Shown here: positions 1 to 10,953 of the stretch, piece by piece
How the letters are laid out: every line of letters begins with the position of its first letter
Numbering within the stretch: position 1 is the stretch's first letter
Assembly: GCA_029721515.1 (NCBI GenBank)
Contig: CM056559.1
Span: forward strand, 501,001 to 565,000
DNA from: Synanceia verrucosa
Lineage: Eukaryota; Chordata; Actinopteri; Perciformes; Synanceiidae
Length of the DNA stretch: 64,000 nt
Reading direction: 5' to 3'
Position numbers and translations under genes: made by a program
Notes under the pieces: generated by a model
Database searches by the model: none
The model's input: only the letters and a program-made list of their open reading frames with translations
What the model was told of the DNA's origin: nothing

Positions 1-422
1 TAAATGATTAGAATTGCAAGTCCAACAAATACAGTGAAAGTGTAAATGAGTCCATAAACATTATTGACTGTAGTGTCATAACAGGCCAGTTTCACAATAG
101 AGTAGTTGGTACAGAACAATCTGTAAATAATGTTTCCACACAGCTGTAAAGAGGCACTCAAAGACATCATGATGATAACATGGAGAAGAGGCAATAACCA
201 TGTTATAACTATAAGCAGGGTAACCTTGTTATGAGTCATATGTGTGTTATATTGCAGAGGATAACAGATAGCCAGGTATCTGTCATAAGACATCATAGCT
301 AAATTATAAAACTGTATACTTACATAATTATACAGACAAAAGATCTGCAGGAAATGGAGCAGAAACAGTGTGAACATCAGAGAGGATCTGAACCAGAAGG
401 AATGGAAACAAGTCTGTACTAC
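1..422 (-). pseudogene. Olfactory receptor pseudogene fragment, cut by the window edge
   Basis: Read on the minus strand, this matches the middle of the intact ORs at 3307-4227 and 8423-9346, from the TM2/TM3 loop (FPFLLVQILSDVHTV) through MSYDRYLAICYPLQY to the extracellular-loop-2 cysteines and the start of TM5. It then runs off the left edge. Two lesions are visible. About five bases present in the intact paralogues are missing near 353, just after the TM3 cysteine region, which shifts the frame. Homology stops abruptly near 422, so the N-terminus, TM1 and most of TM2 are absent, and the sequence beyond is unrelated. The part downstream of the frameshift is otherwise open, which suggests recent decay. 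Whether an intact 3' end lies outside the window cannot be seen. Confidence 0.85.
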
Positions 423-1411
423 TGAGTAGTACTACTAGAGTTTATCATGATCGTATGTTTGGTTCACAAAGCAATGATTTGAAACTCGTTCATTCACACT
501 GGTACATTTTGTAAATTTGCCCAAAACAAACTTGTGGAGTCACTGCATCAACGCACAGCATTCAGTCTGCAAACAATAAACAGTCATTTTAACTGTACAT
601 TTATCATTCTTAACTTTGGTTTAGCTAACTTCATGCTAGTTAATTTCACTTCACTTAGGCCATGTCCACACAGAGATGGGTTTTTGTCGTATGGTTGTTT
701 CGTCCATGCAGACCCGTCGTTTCAGTAGACAGTAGACGTATATGCTACTTTTTGAAACCTCCTCCCAGAGTAAATAAATCCCTAAACATCACTGTGTCGT
801 TTCCCTATGTGCAGCCTCTACAGATCTTTCTTGAATTGCACTTGCACTTGCACATGCACTAATCCCACTACCAACACTTATAGGCATGCTCCATTTCTTC
901 TTCACTTTCTTGTTGTATTTGTGTAGCAGCATTACAGCACCACCCATAAGCCAGTTGTAGATATCACGTCATTTCAGCGATTTTGTGGAGACAAAAGCAT
1001 TTCTTGAGACGGCGCCATATTTACAGAAAACTTTTCCAAAACTAATTCAGGTCCATTTCCGTGTGGACATCAGTCATTCCTAACTTCACTGTAAGTAACT
1101 TCACTTTACTTCAATCCAGTTAATTTCACTTTACTTAGCTTCACTTTTTTTGACTTTGCATTTTCACTTCATGTCACTCCACTGTATTTAAATGGGTGGT
1201 GTGTAACATTTGGTGATGTTGAATTAGACGATTTAATATTAATATATTGATAATGATGACTGAAATTACCGACTTTAATTTAAAATGAATCTGTTTGTTG
1301 TGGAATTATTGTTCTGTATTTTGAAATTGAACAATAAATTTAATATTCATTTGTTCTTTTTCTTATTTAACATCAACAGCTAAATAAAAGTTCTATTGTA
1401 ATATATATATA
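423..1411. other. AT-rich spacer with repeats of ACTTCACTT
   Basis: No gene is seen. Short imperfect repeats of the type TAACTTCACTT occur at about 617-660 and 1080-1155, on either side of the candidate inverted-repeat element at 662-1070. From 1200 to 1411 the sequence is plain AT-rich DNA ending in a short TA run, which is the Tc1 target. Confidence 0.5.
662..1070. mobile_element. Candidate non-autonomous DNA transposon (MITE)
   Basis: ATGTCCACAC at 662-671 is exactly inverted as GTGTGGACAT at 1061-1070, enclosing about 390 bp with no convincing coding sequence. Similar CACTTCACTT-rich sequence lies on both outer sides. The size and terminal inverted repeat suit a hAT-like MITE, but I could not define a target-site duplication, and the family is a guess. 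Chance inversion of a 10-mer is the alternative. Confidence 0.35.
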
Positions 1412-1471
1412 CAGTCATGAAAAAAATTATTAGACCACCCTTGTTTTCTTCAATTTCTTGTTCATTCTAAT
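1412..1471 (+). repeat. Left terminal inverted repeat of the Tc1 element
   Basis: It starts CAGTCATG after a TATATA run and contains TTATTAGACCACCCTTG. It is matched in inverted orientation at 2960-3018 with about one mismatch (GAAAA versus GGAAA near the tip). Confidence 0.9.
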
Positions 1472-1692
1472 ATCTGGTACCACTAAACGTATAATACAAT
1501 GAACACAACAAAAAATGCAGCTGGTCACATAATACTTTATGTCCTATTTGACATTCTTAAGCTTAATTGATTCCCAGGGTATATAAGAGGCCATTTCATG
1601 TCACAAGCAGCACTGCACATGCAAAGGCCTAGAGTGGTTTCCTGCTTACATTCAAGCCGTAGCACAACTCAGAAGTTGTCAGCTCTCACATA

Positions 1693-2720
1693 ATGCCTAA
1701 AACAAAAGAATTATGTGAAGCAACAAAGGCAGCCATCTTGGCACTGCTGGAAATTGGCATGAGTGAGAGACAGGTAGCGAAAAACTGAAGATCTCCAAGA
1801 CAGCCGTTCATTACAACAAAAAAAAACAAGCTGAACATGGCACTACCAAATTGCTACCTGGCCGTGGCAGGAAACGTCTTTCTACCCCACGAGATGACCG
1901 TGCACTCATCCGTTCCTGTGTCAGGAATCGTCGTCAGACCTCCAGGGACCTTAAAAATGAGTGGGCACTGTCGAGAAATGTGACTTGCTCGGCAAGGACA
2001 GTTCGAAACCGACTTGTTGAAGCTGGTTTGAAGTCACACAGAGCACGCAAGAAGCCCTTCATCAATGAAAGGCAGAGGAAGGCCCGGTTACTCTTTGCTC
2101 GAGACCACAAGGATTGGACTGTTGATGATTGGGCTAAGGTTCTCTTCAGTGATGAATCCAATTTTGAATTGATGCCCACTCCAGCCAACTTACTGGTTAG
2201 GAGGAAGCCTGGAGAAGCTTACAACCCAGACTGTCTTGCCCCTACAGTAAAACATGGGGGTGGATCAGTCATGATCTGGGGTTGTTTCAGTCTGAGTGGA
2301 ACAGGGCAAATGCAATTGTGTGAAGGCCGAATGAACCAGGTCAAGTACAGGACTACCCTTGAAAACAGTCTTCTTCCATCAGCTGGAAAACTCTTTCCTG
2401 CCTCGAATGACTGGATTTTCCAACAAGACAATGCCCCTTGCCACACGGCAAGGTCAGTTAAAGCCTGGATGGAGAACCACAACATTCGCACCATGCCTTG
2501 GCCTGCTCAATCACCAGATCTTAATCCAATTGAAAACCTGTGGAAAATCATCAAACTCAAAATGGAGAACCACAAGCCCAAAAACAAAGAAAATTTGTTT
2601 GAATTTGTCCAACAGGAATGGGCTGCTGTGACAGCAGAACAATGTCAGAAGCTGGTGGAGAGCATGCCAAGACGCATGGCTGCAGTCATCAAAAACAATG
2701 GTTATGCAATCAAGTATTAA
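1693..2720 (+). pseudogene. Tc1 transposase, one frameshift near the N-terminus
   Basis: The family enzyme excises and reinserts the element at TA dinucleotides. The frame opens at ATG 1693 (MPKTKELCEATKAAI), which looks like the usual paired-type helix-turn-helix start, but hits TGA at 1786-1788 inside an A-run. The rest continues one frame over and is open to 2720. This is most simply explained by loss of one A. In the open part (numbered from 1851) the catalytic residues are present: D100 in LFSDESNF, D192 in QQDNAPCH and E227 in PDLNPIENLW, giving DD34E spacing. GRGRKR near its start resembles the GRPR-like linker. As written the N-terminal DNA-binding domain is separated from the catalytic domain, so it is probably inactive; a sequencing or assembly error in the homopolymer is an alternative. 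Confidence 0.9.
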
Positions 2721-2959
2721 CTCTTGTGTGTATCATGTGTTTAAAGCAAACAGAAAAGAAAACATGGAATGCTTAAAAGTAGTGTTTTTGGCGGTACAAT
2801 GCCATAGCTATTGATGTAAGAATTTAAGTAATTTTGGTTATTATCAAGAAAACCATGGAAAATGAATAATCCTTAGTTCTTAAATTAAACTCTCATGAGC
2901 TATTTTTGTTGTTATCATTATAATTGTCCAAACAAATGTACCTTTAGTTGAGCCAGGCA

Positions 2960-3018
2960 TTAGAATGAACAAGAAATTGAAGAAAACAAGGGTGGTCTAA
3001 TAATTTTTTCCATGACTG
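2960..3018 (-). repeat. Right terminal inverted repeat of the Tc1 element
   Basis: Inverted partner of 1412-1471, ending CATGACTG and followed by a TATATA run at 3019-3039. Confidence 0.9.
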
Positions 3019-3306
3019 TATATATATATATATATATAGTGTATAATGGAAAGTAACATTTCATTATACAGAGAGACAATACCACTGTTTCACTACATAG
3101 TATGCTAAAGATGACAGTAGTTTTAAGGCAATGTTGCCTCAGTATGAAATATGGCAATATGTGTATAATTCATGCAATAATGTGACACAACATACTGTGC
3201 ATATTTTTTATTGTTGATTTTCAATATTTACATTTAATAATTGCGTATACATTGTTGTCAAAATTTTCTTTATAGTTGAAGATTGAAGATTTTTACTGTC
3301 AAGGGC
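3019..3306. other. Spacer with a minus-strand poly(A) signal
   Basis: AT-rich spacer. AATAAA on the minus strand at 3207-3212 lies about 95 bases 3' of the OR stop codon and is a plausible polyadenylation signal for it. Nothing else is seen. Confidence 0.4.
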
Positions 3307-4227
3307 TCACACTTTTCGAAAGACAAGACTTTTGCATATTATACGTATTTTTGACATATTCAGTCCGTACAATACAGGATTAAAGAGCGGCTGACATGTC
3401 AGCCAGTACAACGATAAGAAGATACGCAGCACATTAGGAACATATTTCATATTAAATCTGCCCTGTATTATTTCAAAGAAAGCTCCAAAGGAAAAGTTAA
3501 TGAGGGAAGCAAGGTGAGGTGTGCAGGTACTGACAGCTTTCTGTCTGGTCTGTTTAGAGCCATAAAAACACACTTGAAGGATCTTTATATATGAGTAAAT
3601 AATTAACAGTACAACACAAATCGTTGCAACTGTGTAAATCAGTCCATACACATTATTGAGTGTAGTGTCAGAACAGGCCAGTTTAACTACGGAGTAATTA
3701 TCACAGTAAACCTTGTTAATGATGTTCCCACACAGCTGTAAAGGAGCACTCAATGATATCAAAACAGCGATGGCAAGAAAAGGGTATAACCATGATAAAG
3801 AAACAAGTATGACGGTCCTGTTGTATGTCATATGAATGTTATATTGCAGAGGACAACAGATTGCCAGATATCTGTCATAAGACATGATGGCTAAATTACA
3901 AAACTCCACATTTGCATAAGAATAAATGCAGAATATCTGCAGGAAACAAAATGGAGCAGAAACAGTGTGAACATCAGAGAGGATCTGAACCAGAAGGAAT
4001 GGAAACAAGCCTGTACTACCATACAGTTCATTTACAAAGAGGCTGCACAGAAAAAGGTACATAGGTTCATGTAAGCTTCTGTTCAGACAGATAACAGCAA
4101 CCAGCAGGACATTAGAGCAGATAATTAACAAGTAAAAAGACATGATAACCATGAAAGATAAGTTCTCAAAAAGCCTGATGTCAAAGTAGGGTGAAAGTGT
4201 GAAATGTAAAAACTTTGTAGAGTTCAT
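3307..4227 (-). CDS. Olfactory receptor, intact, 306 aa (teleost delta-like)
   Basis: Seven-transmembrane odorant receptor with a single-exon coding region, as usual for ORs. Visible marks are an N-glycosylation site at NST (residues 2-4), TM1 with SN instead of the common GN (38-39), LHEPMYLFL before TM2 (52-60), Cys94 and the loop-2 cysteines 166, 175 and 185, MSYDRYLAIC at the end of TM3 (115-124), SY in TM5 (212-213), KAVSTCTPHL at the start of TM6 (230-239) and NPVLY in TM7 (283-287). Length is normal. The Met at 4227 fits the paralogues' MxNST starts. It would signal through the olfactory G protein in sensory cilia. The delta-group label is from recalled family motifs, not a tree. The ligand is unknown. 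Its C-terminal third is almost identical to 8423-9346. Confidence 0.95.
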   Translation of the reverse strand: MNSTKFLHFTLSPYFDIRLFENLSFMVIMSFYLLIICSNVLLVAVICLNRSLHEPMYLFLCSLFVNELYGSTGLFPFLLVQILSDVHTVSAPFCFLQIFCIYSYANVEFCNLAIMSYDRYLAICCPLQYNIHMTYNRTVILVSLSWLYPFLAIAVLISLSAPLQLCGNIINKVYCDNYSVVKLACSDTTLNNVYGLIYTVATICVVLLIIYSYIKILQVCFYGSKQTRQKAVSTCTPHLASLINFSFGAFFEIIQGRFNMKYVPNVLRIFLSLYWLTCQPLFNPVLYGLNMSKIRIICKSLVFRKV

Positions 4228-4576
4228 CCTTCACAGAATAATTACACCTTGCCCAAGATAGACCGTTTGTAAACCGACTGTTTTACCCTTTGATGTCCAA
4301 GAGTTAAACCAGGTTAATGTGCAGCATTGAAACAGAGACAGTGTTCTGTCTCATCAAACCACTTCCTTTAAGTCTGCCATTCCCTCATTGAAAACCAATA
4401 TGAAGCTCAACTAAGAAATTCCAGATCACAGTTTCAGACATTGTGTGATTTCATCTGCTGCATTGCTGCAGTCAGACTGAGCTGAATCTCTGCTTCTGCT
4501 TCTTTTTAAACTTGAAAGACAGGAAACACCCACAGCAGCCTGACGTCATTATCACATATACCTCTGGTTTTAGATT
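4228..4576 (-). promoter_or_regulatory. Upstream region of the OR, with a CRE-like palindrome
   Basis: TGACGTCA at 4541-4548 is a perfect cAMP-response-element palindrome about 315 bases upstream of the start codon. It is preceded by CAGCAGCC, and the OR at 8423-9346 has CAGCAGAC followed by TGACGTCA in a similar place. Shared flanking words (CAGTCAGACTGA-type) suggest that the two upstream regions are duplicates. A functional role is inference only. Confidence 0.35.
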
Positions 4577-4578
4577 CG

Positions 4579-4613
4579 GATGATGATGATGATGATGATG
4601 AGGATGATGATGA
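4579..4613. repeat. GAT trinucleotide microsatellite
   Basis: About a dozen GAT/GAG triplets (GATGATGATGATGAGGATG). Confidence 0.8.
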
Positions 4614-6224
4614 GCAGGCTGGTGACCAGACAAGGTTTAAAAAGGTAAGGTAAAACTTTATTCATCCAGAGTAGTTGCTTTCATGGCCTTGGTTGTTTAT
4701 GTAGATGGAGACTGTTTCCTGTTTTATTTTTACGGTTATCTCCTTTTGTGCCTTGTCTAGTTTCACTTCCTGTCTTTGTTGGTTTCCTGCCTTTTTTGAT
4801 TGCCTGATTAGTTGGTCACTATTTATTCCCTCGCACTTTCTTTATTGCTTGTCAGTTCATCATGTTTTCCTGTTGCCTTCCTGCTTTATGGATTTTCAGT
4901 TGCGAGTGACAAAATAAACCAACTGTGGGTCGGCCAGAGTGGTGCCGTTTATCAGACGTGTTTTCTGAATTTGATTGGTCTGTAAAAAGACTGGTTACTT
5001 CTCAATGTCACCTTTCTGTCCAGCAACAGTTTATCCAAGGATGAATCACTGTGTGCCCCACCTCAGCGTTGTCCGTGAAAATCTCAACCAGCTTGTGCAA
5101 ACAACTCTCTTTGCCTTCGATCATCCAACCTACACCCCAGCATATTAGCCACCAGTCTTCACCCCGGCCTGCGAGCTACCTGCCTGTTGAAAATCCACTC
5201 AGGTTTCACATCCTCCATTCTTCTGATTTCAAGTCTGTTCCATGTGTCTGGTATCCATCTATCCATCTTCTTCTGCTTATCGGGGGTCAGGTTGTGGGAC
5301 AGCAGATTAAAGCTATAGTCTGTCTTTCTGTTCAGAAGCTCTTTTTGTTGTACTGGGTGAAATGGTCCTGCCATCCTGAGAGCAGTTAATACATTATGTT
5401 TTCAGAAATCACTCTGTCCCATTGAAAAGAACCAATCAGATGCCTTCATGTCTCATCCTGACCACGCCCCCCTCTGTTCCTCCCTCCTCCCCTCTGTTTC
5501 TAGGAATATCCAGCACATTCCTCTGCAGAAATACAGAGTTATCAGGAGAATCTGTTCTGTAGGGAACAATGTCAGAGAAAATGCAGCCAAAAATATCACT
5601 TCTAGTGTTACTTCTGACAGCTCACCCTGCTAAACAGACAAAGAGAAGAAAGAGGGAGGCAGAAAAGACTGAAAGATAAAACTCTGGATAAAGATAAGAT
5701 GACAAACTAGAGTGAACATCAGTGGAGACACCGAGACATCTGAGGGGACTGAGAAGTGATCCAGAAGTTTCTTATTTCGTTCGGTTGGACAGGTAATTAT
5801 TTGTTTAGCTTCAGGAGGAGTTATTATTTTCATTAAATATGTCATGTTTGCTAACTTAGCTACTGTTGTAGCGTGTATTAGCCGGATGCTAACGTTAGCT
5901 TCTCTGTGGGTGTAAGCTGGTCATAGGTGCGGCTTGTATTGAAGAGGTTACAGGATATGACATTTTGAACATATTGCACAGTCATAGTCATCACTGTCTG
6001 CATTATAAAGGTGACATTATGATGTTGATATTTTGGCTTTGAACGGGACGTTTTACAGCTGTGGTGACATAGCATAACGGCTCTTCTCTCCCTACTAAAT
6101 CTTACTCTCAGATGTTGAAATTTGAGGGGGCGTGGCTTTGGACAGAGCACTGATGGGAGGGGAGGAGCTAAAAGGAATCTGAGAGGATGTGCCTCTTTCA
6201 AATCTTGCCAGCTCTCTAAAATGA
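4614..6224. other. Intergenic stretch with old repeat fragments
   Basis: No gene is recognised. About 4640-4930 looks like the end of a retroelement or LTR (poly-pyrimidine stretches, then ACAAAATAAACC), of unknown family. About 5255-5320 (ATCCATCTTCTTCTGCTTAT) resembles the reversed 3' tail of a fish LINE. The rest to 6224 holds only short chance reading frames. Confidence 0.35.
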
Positions 6225-7190
6225 CAGAAGATAGCTTTAAGCAGGGAAGTCCAGACTTCTCTCTCCCCAGCTACTTCGTCCAGCTCTTCCGGAGGGATCC
6301 CGAGGCATTCCCAGGCCAGCCAGGAGACAGCGTGTCCTGGGTCGTCTCCGGGTTCTCCTGTCGATGGGATGTACCTGGTACTCCTCACCAGGGAGCCGTC
6401 CAGGAGGTATCCTGACCAGATGCCCGAACCACCTCATCTGGCTCCTCTCGATGCAGAGGAGCAGTGGCTCTACTCTGAGCCCCTCCCAGATGACAGAGCT
6501 TCTCACCTTATCTCTAAGGGAGAGCCCAGACACCCTGCGGAGGAAACCCATTTTGGCCACTTTTATCCATGGTCTTGTTCTTTTGTTCACAACCCACAGC
6601 TTGTGACCATAGGTGAGGGTAGGAACGTAGATTGACTGGTAAGTTGATCTTTACCATGACGGATCGATACAGAGTCCACATCACTGCAGAATCTCCAGCT
6701 CCCGATCTCCCACTCCATTCTTCCCTCACTCGTGAACAAGGGTTAGGGTTAACCTAAGCCTAACATGACTTGATAAAGCCAACAGAATCACATCGTCTGT
6801 AAAAAGCAGCGATGTGATATCTAGGCCACTAACCTGGACCCCCCTCAAGGCCTCGGCTGCGCCTAGAAATTCTGTTCATAAAAGTTATGAACAGAATCGG
6901 TGACAAAGGGCAGCCTTGGCAGAGTCCAACCCTCACTGGAAACCAATCTGACATACTGCCGGTACAAGGACCAAACAGCCGGTATCACGGGGTCTGGTGC
7001 CCCATGCTCCCAGAGCACCCCCCACAGGACTCCCCGAGGGACATGGTCAAATGCTTAGTCCAAGTCCACAAAGCACATGTAGACTGGTTGGGCGAACTCC
7101 CATGCACCCTCAAGGATCCTGCCGATGGTGTAGAGCTGGTCCACTGTCCCAGGACAAAAACCACATTGCTCCCACTACAGGTTTGAGCTC
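6225..7190 (-). mobile_element. Decayed LINE (non-LTR retrotransposon) fragment
   Basis: Read on the minus strand, the sequence contains broken reverse-transcriptase blocks. Near 7050-7160 there is a VYMCFVDLD-like block followed by FDHVPRGVLWG, with an in-frame stop after VDLD. Near 6880-6950 there is a region like the usual RQGCPLSPILF block. Near 6300-6500 lies RWFGHLVRIPPGRLPG, followed in another frame by LGIPPEELDEVAGEREVW (about 6235-6290), a C-terminal signature common in fish LINEs. Frameshifts and stops make it non-functional. The start of the YADD region is lost. The clade is not assigned. Confidence 0.75.
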
Positions 7191-8422
7191 ATGGGAAAGG
7201 ATATCCACACCTAGCCGGTTTCAGACTGTCAAGCCAGGCCGGGCTAGGGCCATTGGCGGCTAACTCAGTGCTAATAGCCCTGGGCCACAAGCCCCACGCC
7301 CCGAAACTGTGTTCACACTGTTGGGCTACTAGCTCCTCTGGGTTACACCCCTGTTTGCGATGGAAGCTCTACTGACGCGGATCGTCCTCATGTTGATCAT
7401 GTTCCGACAGAGACAAGATAACTAGTTTGATAAAGAAAGAAGGAGGCTGTTACAGAGGCTGCATGCGGAACGACGACTGAGAGCCAAGGCATGGAAACAC
7501 AAAAGAATTGAGGTATGTTAACCATAAAACAACCTGTTCATAATGCCAGCTATACCACATGAGGCTGTATGTGCACCAAGACGGCCCACAGGTAGCATCT
7601 GGCCCTGCAGTGTGAAAGCACTTAGTACCGGCAAGCCCGAGCTGGCTCGGATTTGGCTCGATTGTGTGGAAACGGCTTTTGTCTCTTCAGGCTGTGCCCT
7701 GCCAGGCCCCATGCATGTAGGCCCGGCCACCAGCTGCTCACCATCGAGCACCATCTTCAGGCCCGGCTCCAGAAGGGGGCCCCGGTGACCCATGCCCAGG
7801 CAAGGGAAAGCAAGGTCCGTTTGTTTTGAGCCATACTTTGTCTGGTCCCTCACTTATGAACTGTTTGCCTTGGGTGCCCCCAACAACCTAGATCCTAGGA
7901 TCATTAGGACACACAAACCCTCCACCACAGTAAGGTGACAACTCAAGGAGGCATGTGGTAACTCACAGGAAAGAAGTCCGGGTGCAACACTGAAAGGGTT
8001 AATTTCTTTTTACTTTACAGGGAGAGCCTGGTTACACATCACCTCAAACTCAGACCAACAAAGCTCTTCTTCTATGTGTACTCCATGTTCAGCCCCACCT
8101 ACTCTGCTTTTTTCTGCCTATTCCCTATTGATGAGTTCCTTTTGGTGCCTCTACTTTGGGTTTACTTGAGGTTGTATTTGCTGAGATTTGTCTATATTCT
8201 ATTTTAGTTTATGAGGCCTTTTTGAGTTGGCAGAAGATTTGTCACAGTAACAAACAGGCTTTCCAACAGTACAATATTTATTTCCAAAGGGCATTGTTAC
8301 AACAAAGAAATAATCTACCAAACACAAATTTCCTTTAAGTTTTAGTAGATGAATTGTCCAAATTAATCATTTTGTATTGTAAATATTAAATGTGAAAAGT
8401 GTTTCAGGCACAGAATAAAAAG
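7191..8422. other. Repeat-derived spacer, no gene
   Basis: 7191-7960 is relatively GC-rich, with phrases such as CCCTGGGCCACAAGCCCCAC and CCTAGGATCATTAGGACACA that recur in fish LINE 5' regions, so it is probably part of the same or a related decayed element. 7960-8422 is unremarkable. AATAAA on the minus strand at 8277-8282, about 140 bases beyond the next OR stop, is a possible polyadenylation signal. Confidence 0.4.
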
Positions 8423-9346
8423 TTACAATTTACCAAAAACAACACTTCTACATGTAATGCGGATTTTGGTTATTTTCAGTCCGTACAATACAGGATTAAA
8501 GAGCGGCTGACATGTCAGCCAGTACAACGATAAAAAGATACGCAGCACATTAGGAACATATTTCATATTAAATCTGCCCTGTATTATTTCAAAGAAAGCT
8601 CCAAAGGAAAAGTTAATGAGGGAAGCAAGGTGAGGTGTGCAGGTACTGACAGCTTTCTGTCTGGTCTGTTTAGAGCCAGAAAAACACACTTGAAGGATCT
8701 TTATATAACTGTAAAAAATGAATAGTATAAGAACAACTGTTGTAAATGTGTAAACAAGTCCATAGACATTATTGAGTGTAGTGTCAGAACAGGCCAGTTT
8801 AACTATGGAGTAATTATCACAGTAAACCTTGTTAATGATGTTCCCACACAGCTGTAAAGGAGCACTCAATGATATCAAAATAAAAATAGCAATAAATGGA
8901 TATAACCATGTTAGAGCAACAAACATGGCAATTTTCTTAAATGTAACACGAGTGTTATACTGCAGAGGATAACAGATAGCCAGATACCTGTCATAAGACA
9001 TGACGGCTAAATTACTGAATTGTATACTTCCATAAGTGTGCACACAGAAGATCTGCAGGAAACAAAATGGAGCAGAAACAGTGTGAACATCAGAGAGGAT
9101 CTGAACCAGAAGGAATGGAAACAAGCCTGTACTACCATACAGTTCATTTACAAAGAGGCTGCACAGAAAAAGGTACATAGGTTCATGTAAGCTTCTGTTC
9201 AGACAGATAACAGCAACCAGCAGGACATTAGAGCAGATAATTAACAAGTAAAAAGACATGACAATTATGAAACATAAATATTTGAAAACTCCAGTGTCAA
9301 AATAGGCAACAAGAGTGAAAAATGAAACCTGAGTAGAGTTTACCAT
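8423..9346 (-). CDS. Olfactory receptor, intact, 307 aa (teleost delta-like)
   Basis: Seven-transmembrane odorant receptor with all family landmarks: NST glycosylation site at residues 3-5, LHEPMYLFL, MSYDRYLAICYPLQY at the end of TM3, conserved loop-2 cysteines, FYSYIKI in TM5, KQTRQKAVSTCTPHL leading into TM6 and LFNPVLYGL in TM7. It is closest to 3307-4227: residues from GRFNMKYVPNVLRIF to the TM7 motif are the same in both, and long stretches of the TM2-TM3 region are identical at the DNA level. The N-terminus (MVNSTQVSFFTLVAYF) instead resembles the two plus-strand ORs, so the gene looks mosaic. Start chosen at 9346 by agreement with those N-termini. Confidence 0.95.
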   Translation of the reverse strand: MVNSTQVSFFTLVAYFDTGVFKYLCFIIVMSFYLLIICSNVLLVAVICLNRSLHEPMYLFLCSLFVNELYGSTGLFPFLLVQILSDVHTVSAPFCFLQIFCVHTYGSIQFSNLAVMSYDRYLAICYPLQYNTRVTFKKIAMFVALTWLYPFIAIFILISLSAPLQLCGNIINKVYCDNYSIVKLACSDTTLNNVYGLVYTFTTVVLILFIFYSYIKILQVCFSGSKQTRQKAVSTCTPHLASLINFSFGAFFEIIQGRFNMKYVPNVLRIFLSLYWLTCQPLFNPVLYGLKITKIRITCRSVVFGKL

Positions 9347-10953
9347 TTTCCATGTTTGTGTTCACAACTGTGATTTATGAAACTGACTACATTTTGATAA
9401 AGTCCTGACCTCCACAGATTGTACAGACAAAAAAAAGTAGTGAGGGAAAGCAGTTCCCTCACTGAAAAGATGAACTGTTCTGCTGCACTCAGACTGACTC
9501 TCTAAAGTCAGCTGAAACTCCTCTGCTTTCAGACGTCCATGTCAGCAGACTGACGTCATGATCAAAGCTCCACTAATTAATATCCAGGAAGATATTTCAG
9601 ACTGATCTCTGTGAGCAAGTTATTTTTGAAAAGATGTCTGAGGTTAAATAAATATATCAAGGAATAAAAGAATGAGCTTCTTGTGGTTCTCAGAACCCAA
9701 CTGCCCTCTTCAGTACTGGGAGACCATGACGTTTTTATCCATCCCTGGATTGATCTATCCATATGTTGGGCCTCCACGTTACATGGAAGAGGCATGTTAA
9801 CCAAGTCCACGGTATGCAGAGCATTCCACCTCTCAGGTTGAGGTCAGCTGGAAATACACCTAACTCTTATGTCCACCCTTTTAAAGTGATGGGCCCTTCA
9901 GGTAGTGGCCCCATACCATGCCACTCATAGGTGGAGGCCCCACCATGTCTCTTGATCACCTGGCCCCTCGCTGCCACTATGGTCATTATTCTCTGAGTGG
10001 TTGATTTAATTATGCAAACTATTATTGATTAAAAGAGGGGAGTATGAATTCATAATTTATAGCCCCAGTATTTGAGCAAGTATTTCTAGACTCATTGAGT
10101 GCTAACCCTTTCATAAAATCAAAAGTGTCTTGTGTCAGAATATTTAGTACTATGACTCTGAAAACAGTGAATATCTCAAATGAAAGAAGAGACTCTCTAT
10201 TTCATCATGAAAAAAATGTTTGTTTTTATCTTGTTCCATTCTTGTTTTATCAGAGGTAGAGTAGAGGACACTTTCACCAAAATCAACACTTTTTCTCCAC
10301 ATTCTGTTTGTTTTACTCTCTGATCTCGATCGTCTCCACTTCCTGTTTTGATCTCTGTGGTGTATACTGTCTCTTTATGCTCTGACTACATCTCCCAGAA
10401 GCCCCAGCATTACTCACAGGCTGTGTGAGAGCACCCTCTAGTGTCTGCTGCTGAAAAACCACTGATATATTTGGGTGTGTGTCTATGGCACTGAAGAGTG
10501 AAAAGCCCTAGTGGTCATTATGAAAGAAATTTAATCCTCATTTGATGCTACGAAATCAAAACAAGGCCTGTGTAGGTAACTTCTGACCGCTGTTTGTTTT
10601 TCAAATAGAGACATAAAGTATGAAGAAAATACTGATGTGCCACGTACCCCCTTGTGGATCCTGCATGAATTTCCCTCAGAATGTGTAAAGTATCCCTATC
10701 TCCGCCTATATCCGTCCGTCCATCCAGCCATCTATGTCAGTGGGTCCTTTGATAATAAAAATGATGTGCTGCTGCTGCCATCCCCTGACATTCAGGTTAA
10801 AAGAAGCTGAAGCAGAGTTTCTGTTCATTTCGGAGGATCCAGTTTGAACAGCAGGTTGTTTTCAATCCAAACTCGGTACCCATTTTAATGAAGGGAATGA
10901 AAGATGATCTGTTTTGTGTTGTTACTCTGAAAACTGTTTATGTGAGAAGGATC
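9347..10953. other. Spacer between divergent OR genes
   Basis: TGACGTCA at 9551-9558 lies about 205 bases upstream of the OR start at 9346 (see the matching site at 4541). This is the only OR pair here transcribed away from each other, so the 1.6 kb could carry both promoters. About 9650-9960 reads like an old repeat of unknown type. No coding sequence is recognised. Confidence 0.35.

Larger units (their letters stand above)
1412..3018 (+). mobile_element. Tc1/mariner-type DNA transposon, nearly full length
   Basis: The element is bounded by about 60-bp terminal inverted repeats that begin CAGTCATG, sits in a TA run on both sides (Tc1 elements insert at and duplicate TA), and encodes a Tc1-type transposase. 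At about 1.6 kb it has the usual length of fish Tc1 elements. The terminal repeats differ by only about one base over 60, so the copy looks young. The coding frame has a single break near its 5' end, described separately. Confidence 0.95.

Noticed and set aside
5159..7853. Numerous 80-117 codon frames on both strands
   Set aside because: Only the minus-strand pieces with RWFGHLVRIPPGRLP and PPEELDEVAGEREVW have family meaning (decayed LINE); the rest are chance or shadow frames.
10888..10953. Upstream in-frame Met of the OR at 10954
   Set aside because: The extra 22 residues match no paralogue, whereas MINSTQV is shared with the gene at 17357.
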